Part shown: positions 19,274-29,372 of the stretch, one piece after another
Layout: the number at the start of each line of letters is the position of its first letter
Numbering within the stretch: position 1 is the stretch's first letter
NCBI RefSeq assembly: GCF_003385775.1
Contig: NZ_QRDP01000004.1
Location: 620,001 to 684,000 of the forward strand
Direction: 5' to 3'
Source of the DNA: Parasphingopyxis lamellibrachiae
GTDB lineage: Bacteria; Pseudomonadota; Alphaproteobacteria; Sphingomonadales; Sphingomonadaceae
DNA length: 64,000 bases
Translations under genes and position numbers: made by a program
Notes under the pieces: model-generated
Databases searched by the model: none
Told to the model about the DNA's origin: nothing
Seen by the model: the letters and a program-made list of their open reading frames with translations, nothing else

Positions 19274-20653
19274 CTATTCGGCGGCCTCTTCGCTGTCATT
19301 GCCGGCTTCCAGTGCGGGCGATGCATCGGTGGCCGATTGCCGGGGCAGCGCCTCTATCGGCGGCACATCTTCCAGCTCCCGTTTGCCCGTCTCGATATTG
19401 AGTTCCTGAAAGCGGCGCGCGGTGGACATCACATTGCGATCGAAGCTGCCGACGAACTTGTTATAATTGTTGACTGCCGTGCTGAGGCCGCTGCCCACGG
19501 TCTTGAGGTGACCGGCGGCAACCGCGAGTCTGTCATACATATCCTTGCCGAGTTGTCCGATCTGCTTGGCTTCTCGCGCCAATCCTTCCTGACGCCATAC
19601 CGCCGATACCGTACGGGCAATGGCGATCAGATTGGTTGGCGTAGCGAGGAGCACGCGCTTTTCGAAGGCGTGATCCCAGAGGCTGGCATCATGCTCCAGC
19701 GCTGCCGTGAGGAAATGCTCGCCGGGAACAAACATGATCACATAATCGGGGGCATCCTCAAACTGATCCCAATAGGCCTTTCGTGACAGGCCATCGATAT
19801 GGGTTTTCATAGACAGGCTATGCCGCGCCAGCGCCGTTTCGCGCTCCCCGTCATCCTCGGCCCCGAAGGCGTCCTGATAGGCGTTGAGCGACACCTTGGC
19901 GTCAATCACCAGCGACCGACCGCCGGGAACGGTGATGATCGCATCGGGCCGCAGCCGCCCTTCTTCGCTGTCGATACTGACCTCGGTCTGGAAATCGGTA
20001 TGTTCGGCAAGCCCGCAGCTTTCGAGCACATTGCGCAGCTGCTGCTCGCCCCAGCGCCCGCGCGCCTTGGGCGCGTTGCGCAGAGAATTGACAAGGCGGG
20101 CGGCTTCGGTCTGCACCCTCTCCTGCCCGGCGCGCATCTGCTCCATCATGCCTTTCAGGTCGCCATAGGCTTCGGTGCGATCCTTCTCGACCTTGCCGAC
20201 TTGGTCTTCGTATGCCTTGAGCCGTTCGCCGACCGGATTGAGCAGCTGTTTCAGCCGTTCTTCGCTTTTCTCGCCCGCCTGGTTGAACCGCGCATCGGCC
20301 CGCTCGAGAAACTGTTTCTGGGCTTCTCCTAGCATTTTCGCGCCAACTTCGCTGAACTGTGCCGTCAGCGCCTCCTTGGCTTCGCGCAATTCGGTCATCC
20401 GAACCTCAAAGGCCCGGTCGCGTTCCTCGGCTGACGCCTTGAGGCCGGCAAGCTCTTGCTGGGCAGCGTCCCGCTCGTCGCGCACACCGTCCAGTGCAGC
20501 GCGCAAATCTCTTGCCGTATTTTCACTGTCACTGCGCAACCGCGCATTTTCTTCGCGCAATGGAGCCACCGTCCGTCCGCTCGCGAACCATCCCAACACC
20601 GCGCCGACAACCAGTGCGGAGATAACAAAGACAATGATGAGGACCGGGTCCAT
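19274..20653 (-). CDS. rmuC: DNA recombination protein RmuC
   Basis: A 459-residue RmuC protein. It has an N-terminal membrane helix (VLIIVFVISALVVGAVLGWFA), a long coiled coil to about residue 160, and a PD-(D/E)XK-like nuclease core. The core includes RGRWGEQQLRNVLE, the catalytic-type VIDAKVSLNAY and the conserved MFVPGEHFLTAALE. RmuC limits inversions and other rearrangements at short inverted repeats in E. coli. Length and domain order are standard. The def gene lies 89 bases upstream in the same direction. Confidence 0.95.
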   Translation of the reverse strand: MDPVLIIVFVISALVVGAVLGWFASGRTVAPLREENARLRSDSENTARDLRAALDGVRDERDAAQQELAGLKASAEERDRAFEVRMTELREAKEALTAQFSEVGAKMLGEAQKQFLERADARFNQAGEKSEERLKQLLNPVGERLKAYEDQVGKVEKDRTEAYGDLKGMMEQMRAGQERVQTEAARLVNSLRNAPKARGRWGEQQLRNVLESCGLAEHTDFQTEVSIDSEEGRLRPDAIITVPGGRSLVIDAKVSLNAYQDAFGAEDDGERETALARHSLSMKTHIDGLSRKAYWDQFEDAPDYVIMFVPGEHFLTAALEHDASLWDHAFEKRVLLATPTNLIAIARTVSAVWRQEGLAREAKQIGQLGKDMYDRLAVAAGHLKTVGSGLSTAVNNYNKFVGSFDRNVMSTARRFQELNIETGKRELEDVPPIEALPRQSATDASPALEAGNDSEEAAE

Positions 20654-20742
20654 AGCTTCCTACCGATGAGAACGAAGCAGGAACCTACGCCCCGCACGTC
20701 ACGCATACAAGATGCTAACCGCCATTGCGGGGATAGATCGGA

Positions 20743-21303
20743 TTACGCAGCCTTCAGCTTGCGGGATTTTTCGAGCTTTTTGAGCACCATCTGGCGTTTG
20801 AGGCGGGAGAGATGGTCGATGAAAAGGATGCCTTCCAGATGATCCATCTCGTGCTGGAGACAGGTCGCGAGCATGCCTTCGATCCGCTCTTCATGCTGCT
20901 TGCCATTTTCGTCGAGCCAGCGCGCGGTCACGCTGTCCGGCCGTTCGACATCGGCGAACTGATCGGGCACCGAAAGGCAGCCCTCTTCGTACAAGCGCAT
21001 GCTGTCCGACGGATCGAGAATTTCCGGATTGATGAAGACGCGCGGATCGCGGATCACTTCATGTTCATGGTCGCAATCTTCGCCATGTTCATGGTCATGC
21101 TCCGCCGGCTCCTGCAGGTCGATCACGAGGATACGCTTCGGCACGCCCACCTGGATTGCGGCAAGGCCGATGCCCGGCGCATCGTACATCGTATCGAACA
21201 TGTCGGCGATCAGCGTGCGCGTTTCGTCCGTCACCTCTTCGACAGGGGTGGAAACGGTTTTCAGACGGGGGTCCGGAACCTCGACAATGGGAAGAATAGC
21301 CAT
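20743..21303 (-). CDS. def: Peptide deformylase with His-rich insertion
   Basis: Deformylase removes the formyl group from nascent proteins. The three family motifs are intact: PGIGLAAIQVG (residues 43-53), EGCLSVPD (107-114, metal-ligand Cys) and QHEMDHLEG (150-158, two His ligands and the catalytic Glu). Between motif 1 and motif 2, at residues 67-82, there is an acidic His-rich stretch, EHDHEHGEDCDHEHE. It has five His and one Cys and looks like a metal-binding loop. Total length is 186. It lies upstream of rmuC, and fmt, which adds the formyl group, is encoded 0.7 kb away on the other strand. Confidence 0.96.
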   Translation of the reverse strand: MAILPIVEVPDPRLKTVSTPVEEVTDETRTLIADMFDTMYDAPGIGLAAIQVGVPKRILVIDLQEPAEHDHEHGEDCDHEHEVIRDPRVFINPEILDPSDSMRLYEEGCLSVPDQFADVERPDSVTARWLDENGKQHEERIEGMLATCLQHEMDHLEGILFIDHLSRLKRQMVLKKLEKSRKLKAA

Positions 21304-21334
21304 GGCGATTAGGTAGGAATTGCCTCGATTGAGG

Positions 21335-21931
21335 TCAAGCTACCGGCCGCCTTGCGCGCAGCGCCTGAGCCAGCGTTCCCTCGTCCAGATAGTCGAGCTC
21401 CCCGCCGACCGGCAGACCGTGCGCGAGCTGGGTAATGCGCACCGGGAAGGATTCGAGCCGTTCGGACAGATAGTGCGCGGTCGTCTGCCCCTCAAGCGTG
21501 GCGTTCATCGCCAGAACCACTTCGTCGACTTCGCCGCCGGCAACCCTGCCGATCAGCGTGTCGATGCCCAGATCCTCCGGCCGAACCCCGTCCAGCGCGG
21601 AAAGCCTGCCGCCCAGCACATGAAAGCGTCCGGGAAACAGTCGGGAACGGTCCAGCGCCCAGAGGTCGGACACTTCTTCGACCACGCATAAGGAACGCGC
21701 ATCGCGCTTCACGTCCGTACAGACGCCGCAGGGATCGCTGGTGTCGACATTGCCGCAGATGCTGCAGGTGGCGAGCTTGGCGTCCACGGTTTCCAGCGCG
21801 CGGAGCAGCGGGACGAGCGTCCCTTCCCGCTTTTTGAGCAGGTGAAGCACGGCGCGGCGGGCGGAACGCGGCCCCAGCCCGGGCAACCGGGCCAGCGCAT
21901 TGGTCAACTGATCGATCTCTACGGATGCCAT
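21335..21931 (-). CDS. recR: Recombination mediator RecR
   Basis: A 198-residue RecR, part of RecFOR-dependent loading of RecA at gaps. It has the N-terminal helix-hairpin-helix [18 protein letters not shown] and a zinc finger with cysteines in [16 protein letters not shown]. The Toprim domain has [13 protein letters not shown] and the acidic motif [17 protein letters not shown], followed by the C-terminal [20 protein letters not shown]. Unusually for bacteria, dnaX and ybaB are not adjacent. It is divergent from fmt with 53 bases between them. Confidence 0.97.
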   Translation of the reverse strand: MASVEIDQLTNALARLPGLGPRSARRAVLHLLKKREGTLVPLLRALETVDAKLATCSICGNVDTSDPCGVCTDVKRDARSLCVVEEVSDLWALDRSRLFPGRFHVLGGRLSALDGVRPEDLGIDTLIGRVAGGEVDEVVLAMNATLEGQTTAHYLSERLESFPVRITQLAHGLPVGGELDYLDEGTLAQALRARRPVA

Positions 21932-21984
21932 GAAACTTCATTATGGGGTTGCACTCCCCTTTGCCAAGCGGTTCAAGCATTGCC

Positions 21985-22890
21985 ATGCGGATCATTTTCA
22001 TGGGAACGCCCGATTTTGCGGTGCCGGCGCTGAAAGCGCTCAGCGATTTCGGGCACGATATCGTCGCGGTTTACAGTCAGCCGCCACGCCCTGCGGGCCG
22101 GGGCAAGAAACCGCGCGCCTCAGCAGTGCATGAGGAAGCCGAACGTTTGGGGCTTGAGGTTCGAACGCCCGCCAGCCTCAAATCGGACGAGGAGAAAGCG
22201 GCATTTTCCGATCTCGATGCAGATGTTGCGGTGGTCGCGGCCTACGGACTGATTCTCAACCAGGCGATTCTCGATGCCCCGGAAATGGGCTGCATCAACA
22301 TCCATGGTTCGCTCCTTCCGCGCTGGCGCGGTGCTGCCCCTGTCCAGCGGGCGATACTGGCCGGGGACGCCACCACCGGCATCACGATCATGCAGATGGA
22401 GCGCGGTCTGGATACAGGTCCAATGCTGGCGAAAGCGACAACGCCGGTCGATGGTAAAACCGCAGGCGATCTGACGGATGAGCTGGCACGAATCGGAGCT
22501 ACTCTGATCTGCGAAACTTTGTCAGCGCTCGATACGCTTGAGGCGAAACCACAGGACGATGCGCTGGCGATCTATGCGGAAAAGATCAGGAAGGCCGAAG
22601 CGCGACTCGATTTTGGGCAATCGGCCGAGGCCGTTGAACGGGCTGTTCGCGCCTTCAACCCGATCCCCGGCGCGTTCGTTGAGTATGAGGGCGAACGGAT
22701 CAAGATTTTGGCGGCAGACATCGTCGAGGGCGTCGGTACACCCGGAATGGTGCTGGACGGCAAGCTGACAATCGCCTGCCAAAGTGGCGCAATTCGCCCG
22801 ACCCTCGCTCAGCGCGCCGGCAAAGGCGCGATGGCGATCAGCGATCTTTTGCGGGGCTTCTCGATCCCGGCAGGCTCATCGCTCGCATGA
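21985..22890 (+). CDS. fmt: Methionyl-tRNA formyltransferase
   Basis: A 301-residue enzyme that formylates initiator Met-tRNA with 10-formyl-tetrahydrofolate. Motifs are [16 protein letters not shown] at the N-terminus, the active-site [33 protein letters not shown] and the C-terminal tRNA-binding domain with [10 protein letters not shown] set the start at MRIIFMG because the upstream part of the open frame is not conserved in the family; the ribosome site is weak. The stop overlaps the truA start (ATGA). The functional partner gene def is nearby on the opposite strand. Confidence 0.96.
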   Translation: MRIIFMGTPDFAVPALKALSDFGHDIVAVYSQPPRPAGRGKKPRASAVHEEAERLGLEVRTPASLKSDEEKAAFSDLDADVAVVAAYGLILNQAILDAPEMGCINIHGSLLPRWRGAAPVQRAILAGDATTGITIMQMERGLDTGPMLAKATTPVDGKTAGDLTDELARIGATLICETLSALDTLEAKPQDDALAIYAEKIRKAEARLDFGQSAEAVERAVRAFNPIPGAFVEYEGERIKILAADIVEGVGTPGMVLDGKLTIACQSGAIRPTLAQRAGKGAMAISDLLRGFSIPAGSSLA

Positions 22891-23630
22891 CCCGCTTTCG
22901 CCTGACCATCGAATATGACGGCAGGCCCTATATGGGCTGGCAACGCCAGCCCCATGGCCCCAGCGTACAGCAGGCGATCGAGGACGCCTGCCAGGGGATA
23001 ACAGGGGAAGAGGTTCTCGTTTACGGAGCCGGGCGCACCGATTCCGGCGTCCATGCCCTCGCGATGACGGCCCATGTCGATGTGGAAAAGGATATCGACG
23101 CGTTTCGCCTGGGCGAAGGCCTGAATGCAAAACTCCGCAGCGAGCCGATCGCGATACTCGATTGTGAAGAGGTCGACAGCGATTGGCATGCGCGTTTCGA
23201 TTGCCTGGGCCGCCGCTATCTCTACCGGATCGTCAATCGGCGCTCCCCGCTCGCCCTGGAAGCTGGCCGTGCCTGGCGTATCCCGCAGCCGCTGGACGAG
23301 CAGGCGATGCACAGGGGCGCTCAACTGCTCGTTGGAAAACATGATTTCACAACCTTCCGTTCCGCGCATTGCCAGTCGGAAAGTCCGCTCAAAACGCTTG
23401 GGTCGCTCGCCGTAAGCCGCGAAGACGACGCCATAGTCGTGCAGGCCGCCGCGCGCTCTTTCCTCCATCACCAGGTCCGGTCGATGGTGGGTTGTCTAGC
23501 GCTGGTGGGTATCGGGCGCTGGTCGGAAGGTGATTTGCGCGATGCACTGGAAGCGGCTGATCGCCAGCGGCTCGGGTTGAATGCGCCGCCCGACGGACTC
23601 TATTTTGTGGGTGCGGATTATGCGGGCTAA
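22887..23630 (+). CDS. truA: tRNA pseudouridine(38-40) synthase
   Basis: TruA makes pseudouridine at positions 38-40 in the anticodon arm of many tRNAs. The 247-residue protein shows the N-terminal [20 protein letters not shown], the catalytic Asp in [12 protein letters not shown], and the C-terminal [11 protein letters not shown]. Its ATG lies inside the fmt stop. Its stop and that of the convergent amidotransferase gene share the tetramer CTAA. Confidence 0.97.
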   Translation: MTRFRLTIEYDGRPYMGWQRQPHGPSVQQAIEDACQGITGEEVLVYGAGRTDSGVHALAMTAHVDVEKDIDAFRLGEGLNAKLRSEPIAILDCEEVDSDWHARFDCLGRRYLYRIVNRRSPLALEAGRAWRIPQPLDEQAMHRGAQLLVGKHDFTTFRSAHCQSESPLKTLGSLAVSREDDAIVVQAAARSFLHHQVRSMVGCLALVGIGRWSEGDLRDALEAADRQRLGLNAPPDGLYFVGADYAG

Positions 23631-25525
23631 CGCCCGGCGCCGAACACATGCTGTAAAGACCGGTCCAGCATCATGAGCTGCCAGATCAGGCGGCCATGTT
23701 CCTCGCGGCCGCTTTTATGGGCATCGACAATGCGCTTGATCGCCTGCCTGTCGAACCACTCGGTCTCGGCCAAGGCGGTGCTGCTGACAAGCCGGTCCGC
23801 TTCCCCGGCGAGCGGCCCGCGAAACCAGGCACTGATCGGCGTTACGAAACCCATCTTGCGGCGAAAGAGAATATCTTCGGGAAGGTAGCGGCGCATCGCC
23901 TGCTTCATCAGCCATTTTCCTGTCCCGCCGCGTACGCGCTGCTTGAGCGGCAAGGTCGCGGCAAATTCGACAAGCCGGTGATCCAGTAGCGGTTCGCGGG
24001 CTTCCAGGCTGACCGCCATGCTCATCCGATCGACCTTGGTCAGGATGTCGCCGGGGAGCCAGATCTTCAGATCGGCATATTGAGCCGCCGCAAGGCCATC
24101 CTCCGCCGGCGCGCTTTCCATCATACGGATATAGCGATCCTCTGCGCGGTGCCCCTGCAGCGCCGCCCGCATCGTGTCGCTGTAGAGCGATTGCCGCAAT
24201 GCCGATCCGGTTACGCCAACGGAATCCGCATAGGCTTCCGCGCCAGTCCGCCCAAGGCTCTGAAAAGTCGATTTGGCGCGCAGAAATTGCGGTGCCCAGT
24301 CCAGTTTGGGATAAAGCGAACCCAGCGTGCCGAATACCGGTTGACGGACGGCCGCCGGCAGCAAGGTCCGCGCGCGTTCTTCTCCGGCATGGAACACATG
24401 ACGGCGATAGCCGGCGAAAATCTCGTCCGCGCCGTCTCCCGACAGGGACACTGTTACCTTCTCCCGGGCCAGTTCGCATACCCGGTAGGTTGGCAAGGCG
24501 CTGGCATCGGCGAAAGGTTCGTCGAACCCGCTAACCAGGGTATCGATCAAGGCAAAATCATCGGCAGCGACAATCCGCTTGCGATGGTTGGTGGCGAAGC
24601 GTTCGGCGATCTGGTCCGCATAGGCCGTCTCGTCGAGATCGGCCTGGTCGAAGCCGATGGAACAGGTTTCCACGGCGCCGCGACTGGCTTCCGCCATGAA
24701 CGCAACGACGGACGAGCTGTCGACACCCCCGGACAGGAAAGCGCCGAGCGGCACATCGGCAATCATCCGGCTGCGCACGGCATCGCCCATAAGCGACGCA
24801 AGTTCCTCTTCGGCCGCCTCCGCCTTGCGGCGTTTGGGTGCGAAAGCGACGTCCCAGTAACTGCGCGGCTCGGCCAACGGTAGCCCGCGGCGCGTCATCA
24901 GATAATGGCCGGCCGGAAGTTTTTTGATGCCTGCGACAAAACAGGCATCGTCCGGAACATAACCGAACGCGAGAAAATCCTCGACCGCCTGCTCACTCGG
25001 GCGTCGGCGCAGCAGCGGATGCGCGAGCAGCCCTTTCAATTCCGAAGCGAAAATCAGGCTCCCGTCGGAGACTTCGGCATAATAAAGAGGCTTCACGCCC
25101 AGACGATCACGTCCGAGGTAGAGCGTCTTCGCGTCATCATCGTAGAGAGCGAAGGCAAACATGCCGTCAAAATGCTCAATGCAGAGCGGCCCCCATTGCC
25201 GCCAGCCATGGAGAATAACCTCTGTATCGCTGTCGGTCTGGAACACATGGCCTTGCGCCTGCAATTCCAGTCGCAACGCCCTGTAATTGTATATTTCGCC
25301 GTTGAAGACGGTAACGAGCTTGCCATCGGGCGTTGCCATGGGCTGCGCGCCGGTCTCTAGATCGATGATCGACAGCCGCCGGTGCCCGAGCCCTACGCCC
25401 TGCGCCGTCCAAACGCCGGACCCGTCTGGTCCGCGATGAGCCAGTGTGTCGGTCATCAGTCGTATGCGGTCGGGGTCGACCGGTTTCGCCGTTTCCAGAT
25501 GAAAGATGCCCGCTATTCCGCACAT
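23627..25525 (-). CDS. XrtA-associated amidotransferase (asparagine synthase family)
   Basis: A 632-residue glutamine-hydrolysing asparagine-synthase-like enzyme of the exosortase A-associated type. Cys2 in MCGIAGIF is the glutaminase nucleophile and the Ntn domain continues to about residue 200. The synthetase domain has the PP-loop [16 protein letters not shown] and ends with the conserved [18 protein letters not shown]. Members of this group occur in exosortase loci and are thought to amidate a component of the associated polysaccharide, but the substrate has not been shown. It is the last gene of the minus-strand XrtA set, 6 bases after xrtA. Confidence 0.93.
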   Translation of the reverse strand: MCGIAGIFHLETAKPVDPDRIRLMTDTLAHRGPDGSGVWTAQGVGLGHRRLSIIDLETGAQPMATPDGKLVTVFNGEIYNYRALRLELQAQGHVFQTDSDTEVILHGWRQWGPLCIEHFDGMFAFALYDDDAKTLYLGRDRLGVKPLYYAEVSDGSLIFASELKGLLAHPLLRRRPSEQAVEDFLAFGYVPDDACFVAGIKKLPAGHYLMTRRGLPLAEPRSYWDVAFAPKRRKAEAAEEELASLMGDAVRSRMIADVPLGAFLSGGVDSSSVVAFMAEASRGAVETCSIGFDQADLDETAYADQIAERFATNHRKRIVAADDFALIDTLVSGFDEPFADASALPTYRVCELAREKVTVSLSGDGADEIFAGYRRHVFHAGEERARTLLPAAVRQPVFGTLGSLYPKLDWAPQFLRAKSTFQSLGRTGAEAYADSVGVTGSALRQSLYSDTMRAALQGHRAEDRYIRMMESAPAEDGLAAAQYADLKIWLPGDILTKVDRMSMAVSLEAREPLLDHRLVEFAATLPLKQRVRGGTGKWLMKQAMRRYLPEDILFRRKMGFVTPISAWFRGPLAGEADRLVSSTALAETEWFDRQAIKRIVDAHKSGREEHGRLIWQLMMLDRSLQHVFGAGR

Positions 25526-25531
25526 GGCGGA

Positions 25532-27067
25532 TCAGTCGGCCAAGCCGGTCACGCGGTCAACCAATGTTTCGATCCCGCCGCTATCGGCGAGAAAGGACTC
25601 AATGATGTCGCGCGCATCCCGGCCCTCTGCTGACAGAACGATGCCAATGGCGCTCTGGTCGCCGCCCAAAAGGCGGGCCCGCATGGTTTCGATTTTCGCA
25701 CGGCTCTCGCTGCCCGTCGTCAGCGTTCCGATCCGCATATATTCGAAAACTTCCCGGAATTCGGGGCCCGGCGCTGTAATGCGGTAGGCATGGCCGGACG
25801 GCGGCGCATCGGTATCTTCCACCCGTGACCATTCGGTGTCCACAGGGAGGCCGCCCTGGCCGAAGCTCACGAGTTCGCGGCCTTCGGTCTGGTTAGCGAA
25901 ATAGGCGATCGCGATATCGACAACGCGCCCGTTGGCGTCGCTGTATCGGCCTTCGACGATCCTGTCGGCACCGGCATATGTCGCTTGCCAGGGATAGCCC
26001 ATCTGCGCATCGGTCCGGGTCCAGCCTTCAACCCGCGGTATCGTGAAAGACGCAGGCACGGATCCGCTTCCGGTAATTGCGCTGGTCGACAGCCAGAGCA
26101 TCGGCGCGGCGGCCAGCGTCAACAGGGCAAGCGCAAATGCGCCGAGGCGGACCGGGCTGGCCGCTGCTCCGCTATCGGCGATAGCGCCGGGATCGAAAGC
26201 AGGGTCGTCGATCTCGCGATCGAAGAATTTCCACCCCAGGGCAAGGACCGCGATGATGACGAAAGCGAAGAAAAACCAGCCATAAACGACATGATCGAAC
26301 CCTTCGGCAAATTCGATGCCGTTCCTGTCGGCGATATAGATCGTGCCGAAGGCGCGTATGCCGTTGGCCATGATCGGCACGGCCACGCAGATGCCGAGGA
26401 AGGCGGCGCGTTTCCACCAACTTTTGAAACACAGATTTGCGGCCAGCGCCCCGAGCGCCACCATCGCGATAAGAAACTTCACACCGGAACAGGCCTCCGC
26501 AACCTCGAAATATCCCGATGGCGTTGTGATGAAGACGCCCTCGATATGGGCCGGCAACCCGAACAATCCCAGCAACAGCATGCTCAGTTCAGCCGTTATC
26601 GATTGGAGAAAAGGCACGAATTCCTCACCAAACGGCACCAGGAACAGGGCAAAGGCCAGCGGGAAAAGAAGACCGCGCGTTACAGCAATTCCCAGGATCG
26701 TCACCACGCTGCCCTGCAGCATGAGAACGACCCCGAAATGCCTGGCAAGCGATACTCCCGCCGCTTCACCGAGCAGCCAGCCAACAGCACCGCCAGCGAC
26801 GATCAAATATCCGAGGGGTGAAACCGACGGCGTAAGCTGCGCCAGTTCGTTCCTGCGATTCCAGACCAGCCAGCCAATGATAGGAAGGATCACCAGGCAG
26901 TGGTTGAAGGTCGAACTGGTCCACCAGATCGAGACCATGTCCAAGACATCGCGATGAAATATCAGGAGCATCGCCAAAGCCGCGAATGCCAGAAAACTGA
27001 GATGCCTTCGCCACGGTCCGGCCGCAGCGGTCGTTTCTGGACGATAAAGCGCTTCGGCGGCTGACAT
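25532..27067 (-). CDS. xrtA: Exosortase A with C-terminal EpsI domain
   Basis: A 511-residue membrane transpeptidase. Exosortases recognise C-terminal PEP-CTERM signals on exported proteins, cleave them and release or attach the protein to an envelope or polysaccharide target. About eight hydrophobic segments occupy residues 20-320. The active-site triad is visible as Cys193 (VAEACSGVKFL), Arg238 (MANGIRAFGTIYI) and His259 (EGFDHVVYGW). The soluble C-terminal part (residues about 330-511) matches the EpsI/DUF3485 domain usually fused in this family. Its start overlaps the stop of the glycosyltransferase gene. No PEP-CTERM substrate is encoded in the window. Confidence 0.95.
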   Translation of the reverse strand: MSAAEALYRPETTAAAGPWRRHLSFLAFAALAMLLIFHRDVLDMVSIWWTSSTFNHCLVILPIIGWLVWNRRNELAQLTPSVSPLGYLIVAGGAVGWLLGEAAGVSLARHFGVVLMLQGSVVTILGIAVTRGLLFPLAFALFLVPFGEEFVPFLQSITAELSMLLLGLFGLPAHIEGVFITTPSGYFEVAEACSGVKFLIAMVALGALAANLCFKSWWKRAAFLGICVAVPIMANGIRAFGTIYIADRNGIEFAEGFDHVVYGWFFFAFVIIAVLALGWKFFDREIDDPAFDPGAIADSGAAASPVRLGAFALALLTLAAAPMLWLSTSAITGSGSVPASFTIPRVEGWTRTDAQMGYPWQATYAGADRIVEGRYSDANGRVVDIAIAYFANQTEGRELVSFGQGGLPVDTEWSRVEDTDAPPSGHAYRITAPGPEFREVFEYMRIGTLTTGSESRAKIETMRARLLGGDQSAIGIVLSAEGRDARDIIESFLADSGGIETLVDRVTGLAD

Positions 27068-28305
27068 CAGCTTGCCTCGGTCAGGGCTTTTTGCCGCAAT
27101 TCGACCGGTTCGCGGCCTATCAACCGGCCGAGCGGCGCCAGCGTCTGGTCCCAGACATAGCGTTCCAGCATCCGGTCGCGAGCGGCGCAGCCCATCATGT
27201 CGGCCTTTGCCGGGTTCGCCAGGAGCTCGAGTATCAGATGCGCTTCGTCGGCAATGGTATCGGCAACCATCAAATGCCGTCCCCGTTCTGCGTCTATTCC
27301 CTCATAGGCAGGGACGGAGGCGACGACGGGCCGGGCCATCGCCATGGCCTCGAGTACCTTGTTCTGAATCCCGCGCGCCATGCGCAGCGGCGCCGCGACA
27401 ATATCGGCAGCGGCCAGCCAGCTTCGGATATCGTCGACACCGCCGGTCACGATCACGCCTTCGCGACTGGCGAGCCGCTGAACTTCGCCGGTCGGGTTTC
27501 TGCCGACAATCGCGAAATTGACATGGGGATTCTGTTGCCGGACAACCGGCAGCACATCGTCTGCAAAGCTGACCACGGCCTCGATATTCGGGCGGTAATC
27601 CATCTGCCCGGTGAAGATAACGAGCGATCCTTCCGGTTTCTCGATACGAGCGAAGTCGGCGCGAGGATCGAAGAAGCGACAGTCTATCCCGTTTTCGAGC
27701 GCCCGGACGCGCTCCGCATCGAGCCCCGTTTCGGCCCGGAATAGCGCGGCTTCCGCCTCGGTGACGAAGGTGGAACAGTCGGCACGGTGCGCGACTGCCT
27801 TTTCAAAGGCCGCCAGTTTGACCGCCTCACGTGCGTGGACATGTCGCATCGGCCAGGAGCTCGACCGCGCATAGGAGGCGAATTTTGCTGAATCGACATC
27901 GCCAAAGTCCATGATGAACCGTGAGCCCGTCAGATCTTCGGGCACAAATTGCGCCATCTGGCCGGAAAATACGAAAACGGCATCTATCGGTTTCTGCGTC
28001 GTGATATTCGCGACGAACTTTCGGATGCCCGCACTGTCGAACAGGGTTAGCGATATCGGTTTGCCGGACAGGATGGCTTTTGCCGCACCAACCGGTTTGG
28101 ACACGGCCCGCTTCTCGATATGCACCGAGCCGAGCATCGGTCGAAGCATGTCTGCATGCCCAAGATCTTCGTCATCATCGGCGAAAGTCGCGACATGGAC
28201 CGTGCCCAGTTGGCACAACCGTTTCAGGATATTGAATGAGCGGATTTTGTCACCGCGATTTGGCGGATAGGGAATCCGGTGAGCCAGAAAGAGGATATCG
28301 CCCAT
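27067..28305 (-). CDS. XrtA-associated glycosyltransferase, GT4 type
   Basis: A 412-residue GT-B glycosyltransferase resembling the PEP-CTERM/XrtA-associated group TIGR03087. The N-terminus MGDILFLAHRIPYPPNRGDKIRSF is characteristic. The C-terminal nucleotide-sugar domain has VIFTGQMDYRPNIEAV, FAIVGRNP, and APLRMARGIQNKVLEAMAMARPVVAS with the catalytic Glu. It would add one sugar during polysaccharide repeat assembly at the cytoplasmic face. The start shares one base with the FemAB stop, so the open frame upstream of MGDIL is not used. Confidence 0.92.
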   Translation of the reverse strand: MGDILFLAHRIPYPPNRGDKIRSFNILKRLCQLGTVHVATFADDDEDLGHADMLRPMLGSVHIEKRAVSKPVGAAKAILSGKPISLTLFDSAGIRKFVANITTQKPIDAVFVFSGQMAQFVPEDLTGSRFIMDFGDVDSAKFASYARSSSWPMRHVHAREAVKLAAFEKAVAHRADCSTFVTEAEAALFRAETGLDAERVRALENGIDCRFFDPRADFARIEKPEGSLVIFTGQMDYRPNIEAVVSFADDVLPVVRQQNPHVNFAIVGRNPTGEVQRLASREGVIVTGGVDDIRSWLAAADIVAAPLRMARGIQNKVLEAMAMARPVVASVPAYEGIDAERGRHLMVADTIADEAHLILELLANPAKADMMGCAARDRMLERYVWDQTLAPLGRLIGREPVELRQKALTEAS

Positions 28306-29372
28306 TATCCCAGGCCCCGTGCAATCCAGGGGCCAAGGCGATTGGCGATCGGCAGCGGCAATTTGCGCCACAGGGCTACCTGCAAACGGTATTTCGGGCT
28401 ATTGGGATTCATATCTCTGGCCTCTGCGCCATCCGCCGTTCTTCCGGCATAGGTCAGCGGTTCAGGGGAAAAACCCCAATTTTTCTTCCAATGATACGGC
28501 CCCGTTCCAATTTTGGAGCGGCCAAAATCAAATGTGTGGCAACCCCTATCCCGGGCATGGTTCATCATTGAATAGTAGAGAAACTCATTGGACCGCAGCG
28601 CACGTGCCGCAAAGGTTCCGCCGCCCCAATAGACCATGGCGCGACCGTTGAAATAGAGGGTCAGGACCGAACTGATCGCTTCGCCTTCATGGCTTACCAC
28701 GGCAATATCCGCATCGTCGCCAAAGCCATCGAGAACCTCTTCAAACAAAGCCCTGGGGAATACCGGCGTGCCGAGGTTCCGGACGCTGGTCGCATATATG
28801 CGATAATGGCGATCGCGGTCATGGTCGGAAGTTCCTGTCTCAAAGGAAAGGCCGTTTTTCAGGCTTTTGCGTACTTCGGCGCGATGCCTGCGCTTGATGG
28901 ATTCCAATTGGGTCTCAGCATCTTTTTCCAGTGCCTTGGAAAAATTGGCGTAGAGGCCTTCGTGCACTTGCCAGTTTTGTGGTAGCGATCCGCCCCGCAA
29001 TTCCACTTCCGGGCAGCTTAAGCGTTCGGCCAGAGCCCAGCCTGCATCGGCCAACGCTTCGGTTGCAGCAGCCGTTTCGCTGAGAATGCCACCGGCAACG
29101 GCAAAACCGCTCGACGTCAGCGCACGGCCGACAATCGGCGAGTGCATCTCCGTTAATGGCAGAATTCCAGCGATTACACCGCCGCGCTCAGCGAGAAGCA
29201 TATGGGCGCGCTGTCCGCAGCCACGCTCGATCGCGGTTAGCCAGCGTGGGAGGTGAAAGGGTGTGCCGCCGTCTGCATCATGGACAAAAGCATCAATTCG
29301 CGCATTTTCGTGCGGATCTCGCAAATCGGCGTGCCTGACAATAATTTTGCTCATCGGCATCGGTGCATTCAT
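28305..29372 (-). CDS. XrtA-associated FemAB-like (GNAT-fold) transferase
   Basis: A 355-residue protein with a double GNAT-like fold resembling FemAB and the exosortase-linked FemAB group. Typical features are the early segment FVHDADGGTPFHLPRWLTAIERG, the central RHRAEVRKSLKNG and the C-terminal FLYYSMMNHARDRGCHTFDFGRSKIGTGPYHWKKNWGF region (the SKxGTG signature is near residue 300). FemAB proteins transfer aminoacyl groups from tRNA; related proteins transfer acyl groups. Its role in exosortase loci is not known; modification of polysaccharide or lipid-linked sugar is a reasonable inference. Start chosen at the ATG overlapping the deacetylase stop. Confidence 0.88.
   Translation of the reverse strand: MNAPMPMSKIIVRHADLRDPHENARIDAFVHDADGGTPFHLPRWLTAIERGCGQRAHMLLAERGGVIAGILPLTEMHSPIVGRALTSSGFAVAGGILSETAAATEALADAGWALAERLSCPEVELRGGSLPQNWQVHEGLYANFSKALEKDAETQLESIKRRHRAEVRKSLKNGLSFETGTSDHDRDRHYRIYATSVRNLGTPVFPRALFEEVLDGFGDDADIAVVSHEGEAISSVLTLYFNGRAMVYWGGGTFAARALRSNEFLYYSMMNHARDRGCHTFDFGRSKIGTGPYHWKKNWGFSPEPLTYAGRTADGAEARDMNPNSPKYRLQVALWRKLPLPIANRLGPWIARGLG

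Noticed and set aside
20690-20732. Possible long hairpin CCCCGCA/TGCGGGG between def and rmuC
   Set aside because: Only seven pairs with a 29-base loop and no T-run; too weak to call a terminator.
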